Shown: one piece after another, positions 17,208 through 25,656 of the stretch | Position numbering within the stretch: position 1 is the stretch's first letter | Layout of the letters: each line of letters begins with the position of its first letter | NCBI RefSeq assembly: GCF_000023585.1 | Contig: NC_012914.1 | Coordinates: 6,857,501 to 6,921,500 of the forward strand | From: Paenibacillus sp. JDR-2 | GTDB taxonomy: Bacteria; Bacillota; Bacilli; Paenibacillales; Paenibacillaceae | Direction of reading: 5' to 3' | Length of the DNA stretch: 64,000 nucleotides | Made by a program: the position numbers and the translations under genes | The notes under the pieces: generated by a model | Database searches by the model: none | Seen by the model: the letters and a program-made list of their open reading frames with translations, nothing else | Told to the model about the DNA's origin: nothing

Positions 17208-17921
17208 TCAGCTGTTCGTGATGATTCTTGCTTCGTAACGAGTCACCCACTCTTTCCAAAAACCCTGCAGGTCAAAGCTCTCGGGCCGCTCGAACTTCTC
17301 TTCGGTAATCTTTAAGCCCTGTATGCGGGATAACCGGTACGCTTGCACCCCTTGATCGCCTTCTCCTATCAGAAACCAGATACCGGCTTTGGCTACAAGG
17401 CCGTAAGGCTTAACGGTTAAGCTTTTTTCCGCGCCGTCACGACTCCGATAGCTGATCTCTACCGCGTAATGCTGCATGATTGACTCTTGAACGGCGGCAA
17501 AATGCGGCAAAGCCTTCTCTTCCCGCTGCCAGGAATCCGGGTCGATATGAATTCGCTGCCGGATCCAGGCGGCATCCTCGCGGCTTTGCTCCGGCAGCGC
17601 CTGCATCAGCTTGAGCAGCGCGGAACGAAGGGCGGAGACTATCCCAAGCTGATCCGTTGATCCCTCAGCCGCATATAGGAACAAGGCCTGAATTTCGGGC
17701 GTCGTTAAGCCGTCTATCGGGCTTTTGTAATTAGGCGGGAGCGAGAATCCGCCACCGGCGCCGGAATCTGCGTAGACCGGAACGCCCGACAGGCTGAGCG
17801 CATCCATGTCGCGGTAAATCGTACGCTCCGATACCTCAAGGCGCTCTGCCAGCTCCGCGGCCGTCTTCTTCCCCTCCAGCTGAAGCAGCATCAATATGGA
17901 TATGAGCCGGTCAGCCCTCAT
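17208..17921 (-). CDS. YafY-type HTH/WYL-domain transcriptional regulator
   Basis: A 237-residue regulator with an N-terminal DeoR-like helix-turn-helix (about residues 5-55; E-L-A-E-R-L-E-V-S-E-R-T-I-Y-R-D) and a WYL-type ligand domain from about 130. The characteristic motif appears as G-L-V-A-K-A-G-I-W-F-L-I-G near 183. WYL proteins sense small molecules or nucleic acids and can activate or repress. The upstream region has a TGACA-N5-TGTCA inverted repeat over its predicted -35, suggesting self-control. It is divergent from an MFS exporter and precedes the FAD dehydrogenase, either of which may be its target. Confidence 0.87.
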   Translation of the reverse strand: MRADRLISILMLLQLEGKKTAAELAERLEVSERTIYRDMDALSLSGVPVYADSGAGGGFSLPPNYKSPIDGLTTPEIQALFLYAAEGSTDQLGIVSALRSALLKLMQALPEQSREDAAWIRQRIHIDPDSWQREEKALPHFAAVQESIMQHYAVEISYRSRDGAEKSLTVKPYGLVAKAGIWFLIGEGDQGVQAYRLSRIQGLKITEEKFERPESFDLQGFWKEWVTRYEARIITNS

Positions 17922-17944
17922 GTCCAGCCCTCCTTCCGACAGTT

Positions 17945-17985
17945 AATCTTGCTCTTATTATTAATCACTGACAATAGATGTCAAG
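17945..17985 (-). promoter_or_regulatory. Promoter and inverted-repeat operator of the WYL regulator
   Basis: On the minus strand TTGACA (17979-17984) is followed 17-18 bp later by an ATAATA/TAATAA -10. The inverted repeat TGACA-N5-TGTCA at 17969-17983 overlaps the -35. It also lies about 60 bp upstream of the divergent MFS start. Confidence 0.5.
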
Positions 17986-18042
17986 GAGGATGTTGTACAC
18001 TAGCTGTATAATCCTGCCCTAAGAACGGAGCCTCTGATTCCT

Positions 18043-19476
18043 ATGATACCGGCACTAATACGGTTACAGATACAGAAATGGAACAATTGGCTTGGTCACC
18101 ATCCCACATTAAGAAGATTGCAGCTGATTGCCCTGCTTCGCAGTATTGGACAAGGCTTTGCGGCGGTCGAGACAAGCTTGTATTTGAAGGATCTAGGCTG
18201 GAGCGGAGCCTCGATCGGAGGATTATTCGCGGCAGCCGGTCTATTCCGTACTCTCATCACAACCTTTACCGCGGAAATAAACGCTCTTCTAGGTCCAAAA
18301 AAATATTTGCTGCTCTATGAATGCTTAACGGCAGCCGCTGCTTTACTTGTCATTCTATCAAGCGGTACGGTGCCGCTATGCCTAGCCGTTATCATTGCCG
18401 GCTTTGGCATGGGCCACAGCGGCTCAGGCGGTCCGGCGGCCCCTATAGAAAGGCGATGGCTTGGCGCCTTCTCCCGCAAGCTGAACATCCTTTTTGGCAA
18501 GCATGCGCTGCTCGGCTATGCGGGGATGGGAATTGGAGCACTTGTCGCTTGCCTGACTCCTCTGCTCCTGGCCTGGCTGCCGGATGAGAAAGCCTACCGG
18601 CTTTTATTTATCCTTCCCGCCCTATGTGCCGCAGCCGGTGCAGCGCTGTTACTCTCTATTCAAGGCGGAGCAAGGCGCCGTGCAGCCACGGCCGAGGAGT
18701 CCAATCTTGCAGCTTCAGCATCAGCTACTCTATCTCCTTCCGTCAAACCGGTCATAAGCAGACGTAAGTCCTTGCTGCTGATTGGCGGAGTTATTCTGCT
18801 GGGCTTCCTCATTCTCTTTGTCAGAGGCAAAGCCGATCTGCCGCTTCTCTCCGCGTTAATGCCCGTACTGCTCTTCCTGCTGCTCATTGCCCTTGCATTG
18901 ATCCGGGTAGCCGGCGGCTCGCCGGAAGAGATGGCCGGCATGATGAACATGGTGCAGACGGTCGCCGTCACGTTGACCAGCACCATGAGTGCTTATTGGT
19001 TTTCCGAACGGTTTCAGGTATCCGCCAGCGAAGTAGGATTGGTCATTGCTCTGTCTTACCTGCTAGCCGGGGCTTTATCTTATGCCCTGATGCATGCGTC
19101 AGAACGAATGGGGCCAATCAAGCCGGTAGTCGGCATGCAGCTGGCCGGCGCGGCATGCGTGCTTCTGCTGCCGCTCACGCCTTCCTTCGTTACCGCCGCC
19201 AGCCTCTATGTGTTAAGCAGCATGTTCAACCTTGGCACGCGAGGCACCCGGTATGCCGTTATGATGAACGAACAGCCAATACGGAAGCAGCGCACCTGGT
19301 CCTCGCGATTAGCGTCTTTCCTTATCCGGCTTGGAGCCGTTTTGTGGCCCGGTGCCTTTGGCCGCATGATCGATGAAGGCGAGCATATGCTTCCTTTTTT
19401 CCTGGCGGCTGCCATTCAGCTCTTCTCTACTTGGCGTTACAGCAAAAAAGAACAAACAAAGGCCCCCTTATCCTAA
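18043..19476 (+). CDS. MFS transporter
   Basis: A 477-residue transporter of the major facilitator superfamily with about 12 helices and a central hydrophilic loop near residues 205-245 (Q-G-G-A-R-R-R-A-A-T). The cytosolic N-terminus is long. The motif between helices 2 and 3 is weak. The signature R-G-T-R-Y-A-V near residue 400 is typical of the YwoD/YttB-like and hypothetical MFS groups; the substrate is unknown. It is divergent from the WYL regulator and ends at a strong hairpin shared with the convergent LtaS gene. Function beyond transport is not inferable. Confidence 0.8.
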   Translation: MIPALIRLQIQKWNNWLGHHPTLRRLQLIALLRSIGQGFAAVETSLYLKDLGWSGASIGGLFAAAGLFRTLITTFTAEINALLGPKKYLLLYECLTAAAALLVILSSGTVPLCLAVIIAGFGMGHSGSGGPAAPIERRWLGAFSRKLNILFGKHALLGYAGMGIGALVACLTPLLLAWLPDEKAYRLLFILPALCAAAGAALLLSIQGGARRRAATAEESNLAASASATLSPSVKPVISRRKSLLLIGGVILLGFLILFVRGKADLPLLSALMPVLLFLLLIALALIRVAGGSPEEMAGMMNMVQTVAVTLTSTMSAYWFSERFQVSASEVGLVIALSYLLAGALSYALMHASERMGPIKPVVGMQLAGAACVLLLPLTPSFVTAASLYVLSSMFNLGTRGTRYAVMMNEQPIRKQRTWSSRLASFLIRLGAVLWPGAFGRMIDEGEHMLPFFLAAAIQLFSTWRYSKKEQTKAPLS

Positions 19477-19492
19477 GGGGGCCTTTGCCTTT
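19456..19492. terminator. Bidirectional terminator (MFS / LtaS)
   Basis: A perfect 13-bp stem AAAGGCCCCCTTA / TAAGGGGGCCTTT with a three-base loop spans 19458-19486, T/A-rich on both sides. It overlaps the end of the MFS gene. Confidence 0.85.
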
Positions 19493-19503
19493 CACTTTAG
19501 ATC

Positions 19504-21369
19504 CTATTTATGAGGAAGCTGCTGAACGTAGCTGTCCGATAAGTGCAGAAGCTCAAGTGCTCTGTTGTACTCGTCTTCGGTTACGCCGCCTTCCGTTGTT
19601 TCCGTGCCGTCGACCACTTTGTGGTTCGTGCCGTCTTTATATTCGATACCCGGAATAAACAGGTTCTCGTTGTCGATAACCGAACCGCTAGGCAGGAAGT
19701 GACGCATTGGAATCAGCTCCGAGCTTTGGTTCAGAAGATCTTCGCCAAAGTGAATCTGGTTCGACAGCGATGCGCCTACCAGGTTAGCAACGGTTGGGAG
19801 AATATCGATTTGACCGCCCACTTTATCCACTTCGGACGGTTGAGTTACGCCCGGAACGTGCATAATAAGAGGGATATTGAACATTTCGGTGTGACCGTAA
19901 TCGGTACCGAGCATTTCTTTCATCAACGCTTTTTCGTCATCATCCAGCGAGTACAGAGGCAGACCTTGGTGGTCACCGTACATGAGGACAATGCTGTCAT
20001 CCCACAGACCGCTTGATTTAAGACCGTCGATAAATTGGCCGAGCGCATAGTCTGCGTAGTTTTGTGCTTTCAGATAACGGGTTACAAGGCTGTCGTCCTT
20101 GAATTCCGCAGGAAGCTCAATCCGGTATTTCGAAGTCGGAATGTTGTAAGGATGATGCGCGCTCATTGAGATCACCTGTGCATAGAACGGCTTATCTGCC
20201 TGATCCATCTTCACAAGCTCAGGAAGAGTCTTCGAGTACAACACTTCGTCCGAAGCGCCGAAGGCTACATGGTCTTCGTCGCCATAGAAGGCTTGATCGT
20301 AATATTTATCCCAGCCAAGAGCCGAGTACAACTCGGTACGATTCCAGAACTCAACCGCGTTCGTATGGAACGTAGCGGTCGAATAGCCGTTTGCGCTCAT
20401 CAGCTTCGGTAAGCTTGGCAGTGCTTTGTCGACGTTTACGTCTGTCGCTGCTTTGTGCTTAGGCACGTACAACGATGTATTCACTACATACTCCGCGTCG
20501 GAAGTTGTGCCTTGACCGACCATCGTATAGAAGTTTTTGTAGTGGGTAGCTTCTTGAACCAGCTTGTTCATGTTAGGCGTAATTTCCACGCCGCCTACTT
20601 TCAAGCCGATTAGGAAGTCTTGGTACGATTCCATTTGAAGAATAATAACGTTTTTGCCTTTTCCGGCACCAAAATATTTCGGCGATGTTTGCTCGGTGAT
20701 GCCTTTAAGCTCATCGATTTTCGCTTGCGTAATTTGGTCGATCGGCGTAACCGGTTCTTTCTCCATCATTTTATCAATGATGTTGTATACTTCGTAATCG
20801 AGAAGGCCCATCTCTTCGGCCTGCTTGTTCTCGTTCATGCTCGCGCGGTTCGGCCATACGTTCACCAGGCAGACGACAACGGACAAGGCGAATACCGCCA
20901 TCCATGCTTTGCTTCTTACCGGACGCAGCTGCGCATCCTGGCGGGCTTTCCTGAATCTTGGCAGAATAAGAACGACCGAAATAACGATAATATCAAGGAA
21001 AATAAGCAGATAATAAGGATCCATCAGCGAGTAGGTGCTTTCCCCTACCTCAGCCATTTTGTTAGCCTGGCTTAACGCATCCGTATTGACGATAATGCCG
21101 TAATACTTGTAATACATCAGTATGGCGAAATATAAGGCCGTAAACAGCAAATTGACGATCATGTAGTAAAGCATCTTGCGCTTGCCGGCAAAAAACTCAA
21201 TCAGGCAGAATACCGCAACAAAGAACGGAATCTCCGTCATAATGGTCAGCCACGAGAACCCGTTGCCGAAGACGACATCGCGGGCAACGATACTTTTGAT
21301 CAGCAGAATAATAACGAAATAATAGAATCTTCTATTTAAAAATCTAGTTATTAAAGACACCCTTGTCAT
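19504..21369 (-). CDS. Lipoteichoic acid synthase family protein (LtaS-like)
   Basis: A 621-residue membrane enzyme with five N-terminal helices (to about residue 165) and an extracellular sulfatase-like domain. The family polymerises glycerol-phosphate from phosphatidylglycerol onto a lipid anchor. The metal site and nucleophile are visible: E in L-Q-M-E-S near residue 250, the nucleophile Thr in G-Q-G-T-T-S-D-A-E near 295, the W-N-R-T-E region near 350, and the M-Y-G-D-H motif near 470. The start is uncertain: the ATG at 21369 has AAAGG only two bases upstream, and GTG at 21360 has better spacing. Bacillus has several paralogues (LtaS, YfnI, YqgS, YvgJ), and which one this matches is not clear. 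Confidence 0.9.
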   Translation of the reverse strand: MTRVSLITRFLNRRFYYFVIILLIKSIVARDVVFGNGFSWLTIMTEIPFFVAVFCLIEFFAGKRKMLYYMIVNLLFTALYFAILMYYKYYGIIVNTDALSQANKMAEVGESTYSLMDPYYLLIFLDIIVISVVLILPRFRKARQDAQLRPVRSKAWMAVFALSVVVCLVNVWPNRASMNENKQAEEMGLLDYEVYNIIDKMMEKEPVTPIDQITQAKIDELKGITEQTSPKYFGAGKGKNVIILQMESYQDFLIGLKVGGVEITPNMNKLVQEATHYKNFYTMVGQGTTSDAEYVVNTSLYVPKHKAATDVNVDKALPSLPKLMSANGYSTATFHTNAVEFWNRTELYSALGWDKYYDQAFYGDEDHVAFGASDEVLYSKTLPELVKMDQADKPFYAQVISMSAHHPYNIPTSKYRIELPAEFKDDSLVTRYLKAQNYADYALGQFIDGLKSSGLWDDSIVLMYGDHQGLPLYSLDDDEKALMKEMLGTDYGHTEMFNIPLIMHVPGVTQPSEVDKVGGQIDILPTVANLVGASLSNQIHFGEDLLNQSSELIPMRHFLPSGSVIDNENLFIPGIEYKDGTNHKVVDGTETTEGGVTEDEYNRALELLHLSDSYVQQLPHK

Positions 21370-21385
21370 CACCTTTCATTGTATT

Positions 21386-22048
21386 TCATTGTGAATCAAA
21401 CAAAAGAACCTTCGGCTTTATCTCTGTAGCTGAAGGATTTCTCCATAGATCTATTGTAAAATCCACATTCTCTTCCATATGTTTATAAACATCCGGTTCG
21501 TTCAGGAGCTGTATCCCAACCGATTTGCTCATAATCGCATGCAAGGTCGTGGACAAGAATTGTCTAGACGCTATCCGGAAATCGAGATCGCGAATCTCGC
21601 CTCTCTCGTGCCGGTCTTTTAAAAACTGTTCAAAGATGGCGCACTGCTCGCGGAGCAGCGCCGTTAATTGCTCGGCTTCCTCGAAGCCCAGCAGGTCATT
21701 CTCCCGGAACAGAATCCGTGTCAAAGCCATATCCGCCGTAAATAGTTCGTACAACCGGCGCTTAATGGTGATCATCGCGTCACGCAGCTCGAGATCCTCG
21801 ATAACCTGTTGAATCTGCTTTATTCCTTTTCTACGGTGCTCGAAGCTCTCACGTAGCAACACCGCCATAATCTCTCGCTTGCCGCCCGGAAAATAATGAT
21901 AAAGGATACCGTCTCCCATCCCGATCTTCCTCGTAATTTCTCGAACAGGGGTGCCATGGTATCCTTTTTCCGCAAATAATGATTTTGCTGCTTCCAATAT
22001 TTTTTCTCGTGTTTCAGCGGCCTGCTCTTTTCGGATGTTGCGAGTCAT
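21386..22048 (-). CDS. TetR-family transcriptional regulator
   Basis: A 220-residue TetR regulator. Its N-terminal helix-turn-helix covers about residues 12-58, with F-A-E-K-G-Y-H-G-T-P-V-R-E-I and I-L-Y-H-Y-F-P-G-G-K. The C-terminal ligand domain is not assignable to a known inducer class. The start is ATG at 22048 preceded by GGAGGTGG; an upstream frame to 22090 lacks such a site. It lies only 16 bp upstream of the LtaS-like gene on the same strand and probably forms an operon with it, which is unusual for LtaS and hints at conditional expression. Confidence 0.87.
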   Translation of the reverse strand: MTRNIRKEQAAETREKILEAAKSLFAEKGYHGTPVREITRKIGMGDGILYHYFPGGKREIMAVLLRESFEHRRKGIKQIQQVIEDLELRDAMITIKRRLYELFTADMALTRILFRENDLLGFEEAEQLTALLREQCAIFEQFLKDRHERGEIRDLDFRIASRQFLSTTLHAIMSKSVGIQLLNEPDVYKHMEENVDFTIDLWRNPSATEIKPKVLLFDSQ

Positions 22049-22153
22049 CGTCGCCACCTCCTTACTTCGTATTTCACTGAACGATCGCACAGCGAAATTT
22101 TAGCGCAAGGCCGAGGTGATGTCAATCGGTCTGCCAAAACATCACAAAATCGC

Positions 22154-22891
22154 CTAAACTTTTCGGTTATCTCTTACGACGGAGTCTTTTCTATTCTCGA
22201 AATGATCCTTAAATTCGACAAGTCCGATCTCGCAGCCGGGCCCGATCACAACCTGATTCCCTCTTACTATATCAGCAATTGTATTTTCCAAATAGATATG
22301 ATCTCCTTCCATAACTGAGACCGTTAACCTAGCGCTGGAAGAAGGTTTAAAAAAGAAGCTGAGCGGATGCAGCCATTTGGCTTTGCGAACTATTATATGA
22401 CCGCCGCCGATTTCATGTGCCTTACAGTCCCGGTACAGATGGATTTGAAGCTTCCCGGCATTCAGTAAACCGCCGATTTCAAAGATGCCCCGCGCCGTAA
22501 ACTGCTCGGCCTCGCAGTCTCCCAACGTTTGCAGCATGCCTTTCAGCTTGATCTGCTCGCTATAGACATGATTCTTCGATTCTATCGTGCCTGCTATATT
22601 CAGCTCCCTCAGCTGAGTAATCCCGCCAACGCTGACCGTGCCTGACGTCTTGAGTTCTCCACCGCGCAGTCCGCCCGTTACCTCGCAAGTACCCACAATG
22701 TTCATTTTGTCGGCCGTTACCGTGCCGTCTATCTCCAGCGTGCCGACGCAGCTGAGCCTGGTGCAGCTCGTATCTCCTTCAATCGAGCCTTCTCCGACAA
22801 TCTTGACGCTGTTGTAGGTACCGCCCATAACGCTGGAGCTTCCGGTGATTCTTAAGTTTCTGATTGCGTTCCCGGCTGCATGCTGATTCAT
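22154..22891 (-). CDS. Bactofilin-like polymer-forming protein (YhbF-like)
   Basis: A 245-residue protein made largely of short beta repeats with regular Gly and hydrophobic positions, the right-handed beta-helix pattern of bactofilins (residues about 10-140), followed by a second beta region with I-V-R-G-N-Q-V-V-I-G-P-G-C-E-I-G. The true start is ATG at 22891 after GAGGAGGAGG; the longer frame runs into the upstream gene. It is a paralogue of that upstream gene and shares its closing motif. B. subtilis yhbE and yhbF encode bactofilins in the same order after yhbD. Such proteins form cytoskeletal scaffolds at the membrane and affect motility or shape. Confidence 0.85.
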   Translation of the reverse strand: MNQHAAGNAIRNLRITGSSSVMGGTYNSVKIVGEGSIEGDTSCTRLSCVGTLEIDGTVTADKMNIVGTCEVTGGLRGGELKTSGTVSVGGITQLRELNIAGTIESKNHVYSEQIKLKGMLQTLGDCEAEQFTARGIFEIGGLLNAGKLQIHLYRDCKAHEIGGGHIIVRKAKWLHPLSFFFKPSSSARLTVSVMEGDHIYLENTIADIVRGNQVVIGPGCEIGLVEFKDHFENRKDSVVRDNRKV

Positions 22892-22910
22892 AAGATCTCC
22901 TCCTCCTCTA

Positions 22911-23585
22911 TTATCTTTGGACATGCTTAATGATTTTGGAACTGCTATGCACGTCAAGGCTTTGCTTATACTCCACAGTGCCAATGGTACAGCCCGGTCC
23001 AATTCGAACGACCCCTCCGCGCACCATATCCGCCGTCGTATACTCCAGATAGATGTTGTCCCCTTCAATGACTTCAGCGCTCAGCTTGTTGGCGAATGGC
23101 CCCGGAACGGACTGCAGCCATTTAGCGAACCCTTTGCCAGGCTGCTTGCCGACATGAATGCTCTCGCCGCCAATCTCGTTGATATGACTGCTTCCCTGCA
23201 GCGTCAGCTTTATTTGGCTTGCGTTTAACGTCTCGATGTCCATTCGTCCGTTTGCTTCGAAGGTTTCGGTCTCGCAGCTGCCTTTCACCGTCACCATTCC
23301 GTTCATGCGCATCTGTTCGCCCGTGACGGGTCCGCCAAAGCTTACTTTACCTTCAATGTTAAGCTTGTCGGCATGCAATCCCCCGCGGATGGAAGACATG
23401 CCATTGATGGAAGCCGTGACAGCCCTCACATGCCCCTGTACATCGCCCTTGCCGTTAATCGATAACTCATAGCACCGGACATCCCCTTCAATCTTGCCGA
23501 CTCCCTCGATCTTCGCCAGATGAACATCTCCGCCGCCGGATCTGCCGATCCCGGTAATGAGTATTTTTCGTTGTTTTTCTCCCAT
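22911..23585 (-). CDS. Bactofilin-like polymer-forming protein (YhbE-like)
   Basis: A 224-residue protein with the same layered beta-repeat design as the next gene (G-K-I-E-G-D-V, G-D-V-Q-G-H-V, S-I-R-G-G-L-H, K-V-S-F-G-G-P) and the closing block D-N-I-Y-L-E-Y-T-T-A-D-M-V-R-G. That block recurs in the downstream paralogue as D-H-I-Y-L-E-N-T-I-A-D-I-V-R-G. The start is ATG at 23585 with GGAGGTG upstream. It lies 19 bp from both neighbours in a tight three-gene operon with the YhbD-like regulator. It probably copolymerises with its paralogue. Confidence 0.86.
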   Translation of the reverse strand: MGEKQRKILITGIGRSGGGDVHLAKIEGVGKIEGDVRCYELSINGKGDVQGHVRAVTASINGMSSIRGGLHADKLNIEGKVSFGGPVTGEQMRMNGMVTVKGSCETETFEANGRMDIETLNASQIKLTLQGSSHINEIGGESIHVGKQPGKGFAKWLQSVPGPFANKLSAEVIEGDNIYLEYTTADMVRGGVVRIGPGCTIGTVEYKQSLDVHSSSKIIKHVQR

Positions 23586-23604
23586 TGTACGTTTTACACC
23601 TCCG

Positions 23605-24234
23605 TTATATCGCCATTAGCTTCAATTTTAATTGCTCGATCATAGCCGGCACATCCACTCTGAGGATGATCTTTACTCCGCTCTCGAAATGAATTTCGCC
23701 GCCGGATGAAACAAGAAGAAACACGGATACGCCCATCTTTCGAAGCAAAATCAGATCGCATTGCTGCTCTTTGAACTTCTTGTAATGCTCAAGGAAGGTT
23801 GGCAGCATCGTTTTGCCCTCTTCCAGGCTGATCTCCCCCGTCTGCAGGCAATAATCCAAAATGTAAACGCATAAGGTCTGCTCAAACGTGTACATTTCCG
23901 ATTGTCCGATATAGGTTTCGGCTGCTTTCGCAGCACTTAGTGAAACAATGTTTCGTTCTATTAATTCCTTCATCGAAATCGAAATGGCCTTTGAGGCCGG
24001 CGAGAACATATCTGCCAGCTCATCCAAGGAAAGATCATCCTTCATATTGACGATTTTATCGATTCGGTCCAGGATTTTCTGCTTTGGAAAAAAAGTCTCT
24101 TGCCCGGTAAACGCCGACTTGCGGATAAACCATTCCTCCGGGAGCAGGTTCTTTCGCTTCCAGCGGTACAGCTGCCCATACGAAATACCCGTAAGCTCCA
24201 ATAAATCCTTCTTGGATATCAGTTCTTCCTCCAT
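23605..24234 (-). CDS. YhbD-like protein (DUF4004, MerR-like N-terminus)
   Basis: A 209-residue protein starting with a MerR-like winged helix (residues about 6-50, K-K-D-L-L-E-L-T-G-I-S-Y-G-Q-L-Y-R-W), as in YhbD of Bacillus. The rest is helical and ends with a beta-rich segment around V-S-V-F-L-L-V-S-S-G-G. The start has a strong AAGGAGG site. It is the first gene of the bactofilin operon. The upstream region contains TAACA-T-TGTTA (24265-24275), a likely self-operator. It is probably the regulator of this operon, though B. subtilis data on YhbD are thin. Confidence 0.83.
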   Translation of the reverse strand: MEEELISKKDLLELTGISYGQLYRWKRKNLLPEEWFIRKSAFTGQETFFPKQKILDRIDKIVNMKDDLSLDELADMFSPASKAISISMKELIERNIVSLSAAKAAETYIGQSEMYTFEQTLCVYILDYCLQTGEISLEEGKTMLPTFLEHYKKFKEQQCDLILLRKMGVSVFLLVSSGGEIHFESGVKIILRVDVPAMIEQLKLKLMAI

Positions 24235-24264
24235 GATTCAGCCTCCTTTGCTTTCAATATAACA

Positions 24265-24275
24265 TAACATTGTTA
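24265..24275. promoter_or_regulatory. Small palindrome upstream of the bactofilin operon
   Basis: TAACA-T-TGTTA is a perfect 11-bp palindrome 31 bp before the YhbD-like start, followed by a related GTTGTTA. It is a candidate operator. Confidence 0.4.
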
Positions 24276-24287
24276 CGTTGTTAAGTC

Positions 24288-24332
24288 AAAAAGGAAGCCG
24301 CCTGCAGAATTTGGCCTCTGCAAGCGGCTTAA
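24288..24332 (-). terminator. Terminator of the CE15-like esterase gene
   Basis: On the minus strand AAGCCGCTTGCAG pairs with CTGCAGGCGGCTT and is followed by CCTTTTT. It lies just past the esterase stop and upstream of the bactofilin operon promoter. Confidence 0.75.
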
Positions 24333-24346
24333 ACTTACTCTCCCCT

Positions 24347-25504
24347 CTATTTCCAGGGTTCATACAGACAGCTTTTAAAATCCGAATGCACCGGAGGAAT
24401 CCCTTTGAGACGCCAATCGCAATAGTCGAGCAGATGGTCGATATCTTCCTGGGTCCGGTTATGACCGCCATGCCGGTAGGCTATTCCGATCTGATCCTCG
24501 GCACCAAGGAAGCGGTACACCTTCTCGGCTTCCGCATAAGAGACATACATCCCTTCGGGATTAATCCAATCATCGGAATAACCGCAGGTCAGAAGAAGTG
24601 CCCTTGGCGCAATCAGCGCAGCAAGCTCATGCTGGTCAAACGGCAGCGCTGCAAGATCGCTGAACTGGCGGAAGACGGAACTAAACCAATGCGCCTCGCC
24701 TTCGCTTTGCAGCGCTTCAAGCGGCTCGCTTCGTCCGGCTATACCCCAGGGATAACCTTTTCCTTCAAAGGAATACCGGAAGGGGGCCATGCCGCCAGCG
24801 CCGGAAGCATGAGGGTTAACCAAGGCAAACCGCTTGTCGGTCATCCCGGCGACAAGGCTTGCTTTGCCCCATCTCGAGAATCCGGTCACGGCGGCGCGGG
24901 CAGCATCGATTTCGGGATATAGCTGTTGTTCAAAGGCATCCAGTACTTTGCTCGCTGCCCATCCTAGCGCGATAAATATGCCAACATCATTCTGATCCGG
25001 TGCCTGCGCATAAGGATACAGCTTGAAAAAGGCGCCCGTGCGTTCGGCATTATCCGATGCAATCTCCTGCGGGAGAAGAGTCACAACGGCGTAGCCCCGT
25101 TTATTCGCCTGCTCCACGTAATTGGTTGCGTCCTGCCCGTCCGGCCGCCAGCCCTCCAGCGAACCAATCGTAAAGATTACCGGATAGGTTCCGCCTATGA
25201 CACCGTCCTCGGGAGGAAAGCTGATGCGGGCCGTAAAAGAATCTTCCGTGTCACCCCGGGTAACATGAACCCGTAGACCCTGCTCTGTTTTCTCATAAGT
25301 TACCTGCTCTCCGGAAGCATCCGGCATGTAACCGTACATATAATAATGAAATAGATCCTGCAATTCCTGCGAGCGTTCCTCCCAGTCTGCTAACGTCTGC
25401 ACGCGGCGACCGTCCTCAAAGACAAAAGGATCCGGAAGCTCCTTCACGAGCGGCAGATCGGCTGGACTGGCGTAATGCGATTTTCGATTAGACAAGAATA
25501 GCAC
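24347..25504 (-). CDS. CE15-like glucuronoyl esterase family protein
   Basis: A 385-residue alpha/beta hydrolase resembling carbohydrate esterase family 15, which cleaves ester bonds between glucuronic acid on xylan and lignin alcohols. The nucleophile motif, usually GCSRxGK, is GFSRWGK near residues 207-213. The catalytic His lies in R-H-G-G-H-N near residue 360. The acidic residue usually found in a PQESGxGG-like loop is not there: the loop reads N-P-H-A-S-G-A-G-G. The acid may sit elsewhere, as in some bacterial members, or activity may differ. No signal peptide is visible, so it would act on imported oligosaccharide esters. No other glycan genes are nearby. Confidence 0.75.
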   Translation of the reverse strand: MLFLSNRKSHYASPADLPLVKELPDPFVFEDGRRVQTLADWEERSQELQDLFHYYMYGYMPDASGEQVTYEKTEQGLRVHVTRGDTEDSFTARISFPPEDGVIGGTYPVIFTIGSLEGWRPDGQDATNYVEQANKRGYAVVTLLPQEIASDNAERTGAFFKLYPYAQAPDQNDVGIFIALGWAASKVLDAFEQQLYPEIDAARAAVTGFSRWGKASLVAGMTDKRFALVNPHASGAGGMAPFRYSFEGKGYPWGIAGRSEPLEALQSEGEAHWFSSVFRQFSDLAALPFDQHELAALIAPRALLLTCGYSDDWINPEGMYVSYAEAEKVYRFLGAEDQIGIAYRHGGHNRTQEDIDHLLDYCDWRLKGIPPVHSDFKSCLYEPWK

Positions 25505-25591
25505 TTCCTTCCCGGAGATAAATAGAAGTCTTGAGCATCCTGATACATCTATTTGCCGGGAACGGGTGAAAACCCTTCCTTGCTTTAAGGA

Positions 25592-25642
25592 AAGAAAAGA
25601 GCTATCACCGGATTCGTGATCCGCAAAGGATAGCTCTTCTAA
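25592..25642 (-). terminator. Terminator of the MerR-MFS operon
   Basis: AAGAGCTATC pairs with GGATAGCTCTT across an inner GGAT/ATCC stem; the minus strand continues with TTTTCTTTCC. Confidence 0.75.
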
Positions 25643-25656
25643 AGAAAAGGGATGGA

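Noticed and set aside
22892..23068. Upstream extension of the second bactofilin gene
   Set aside because: It overlaps the coding end of the first bactofilin, and the ATG at 22891 has a far stronger ribosome binding site.
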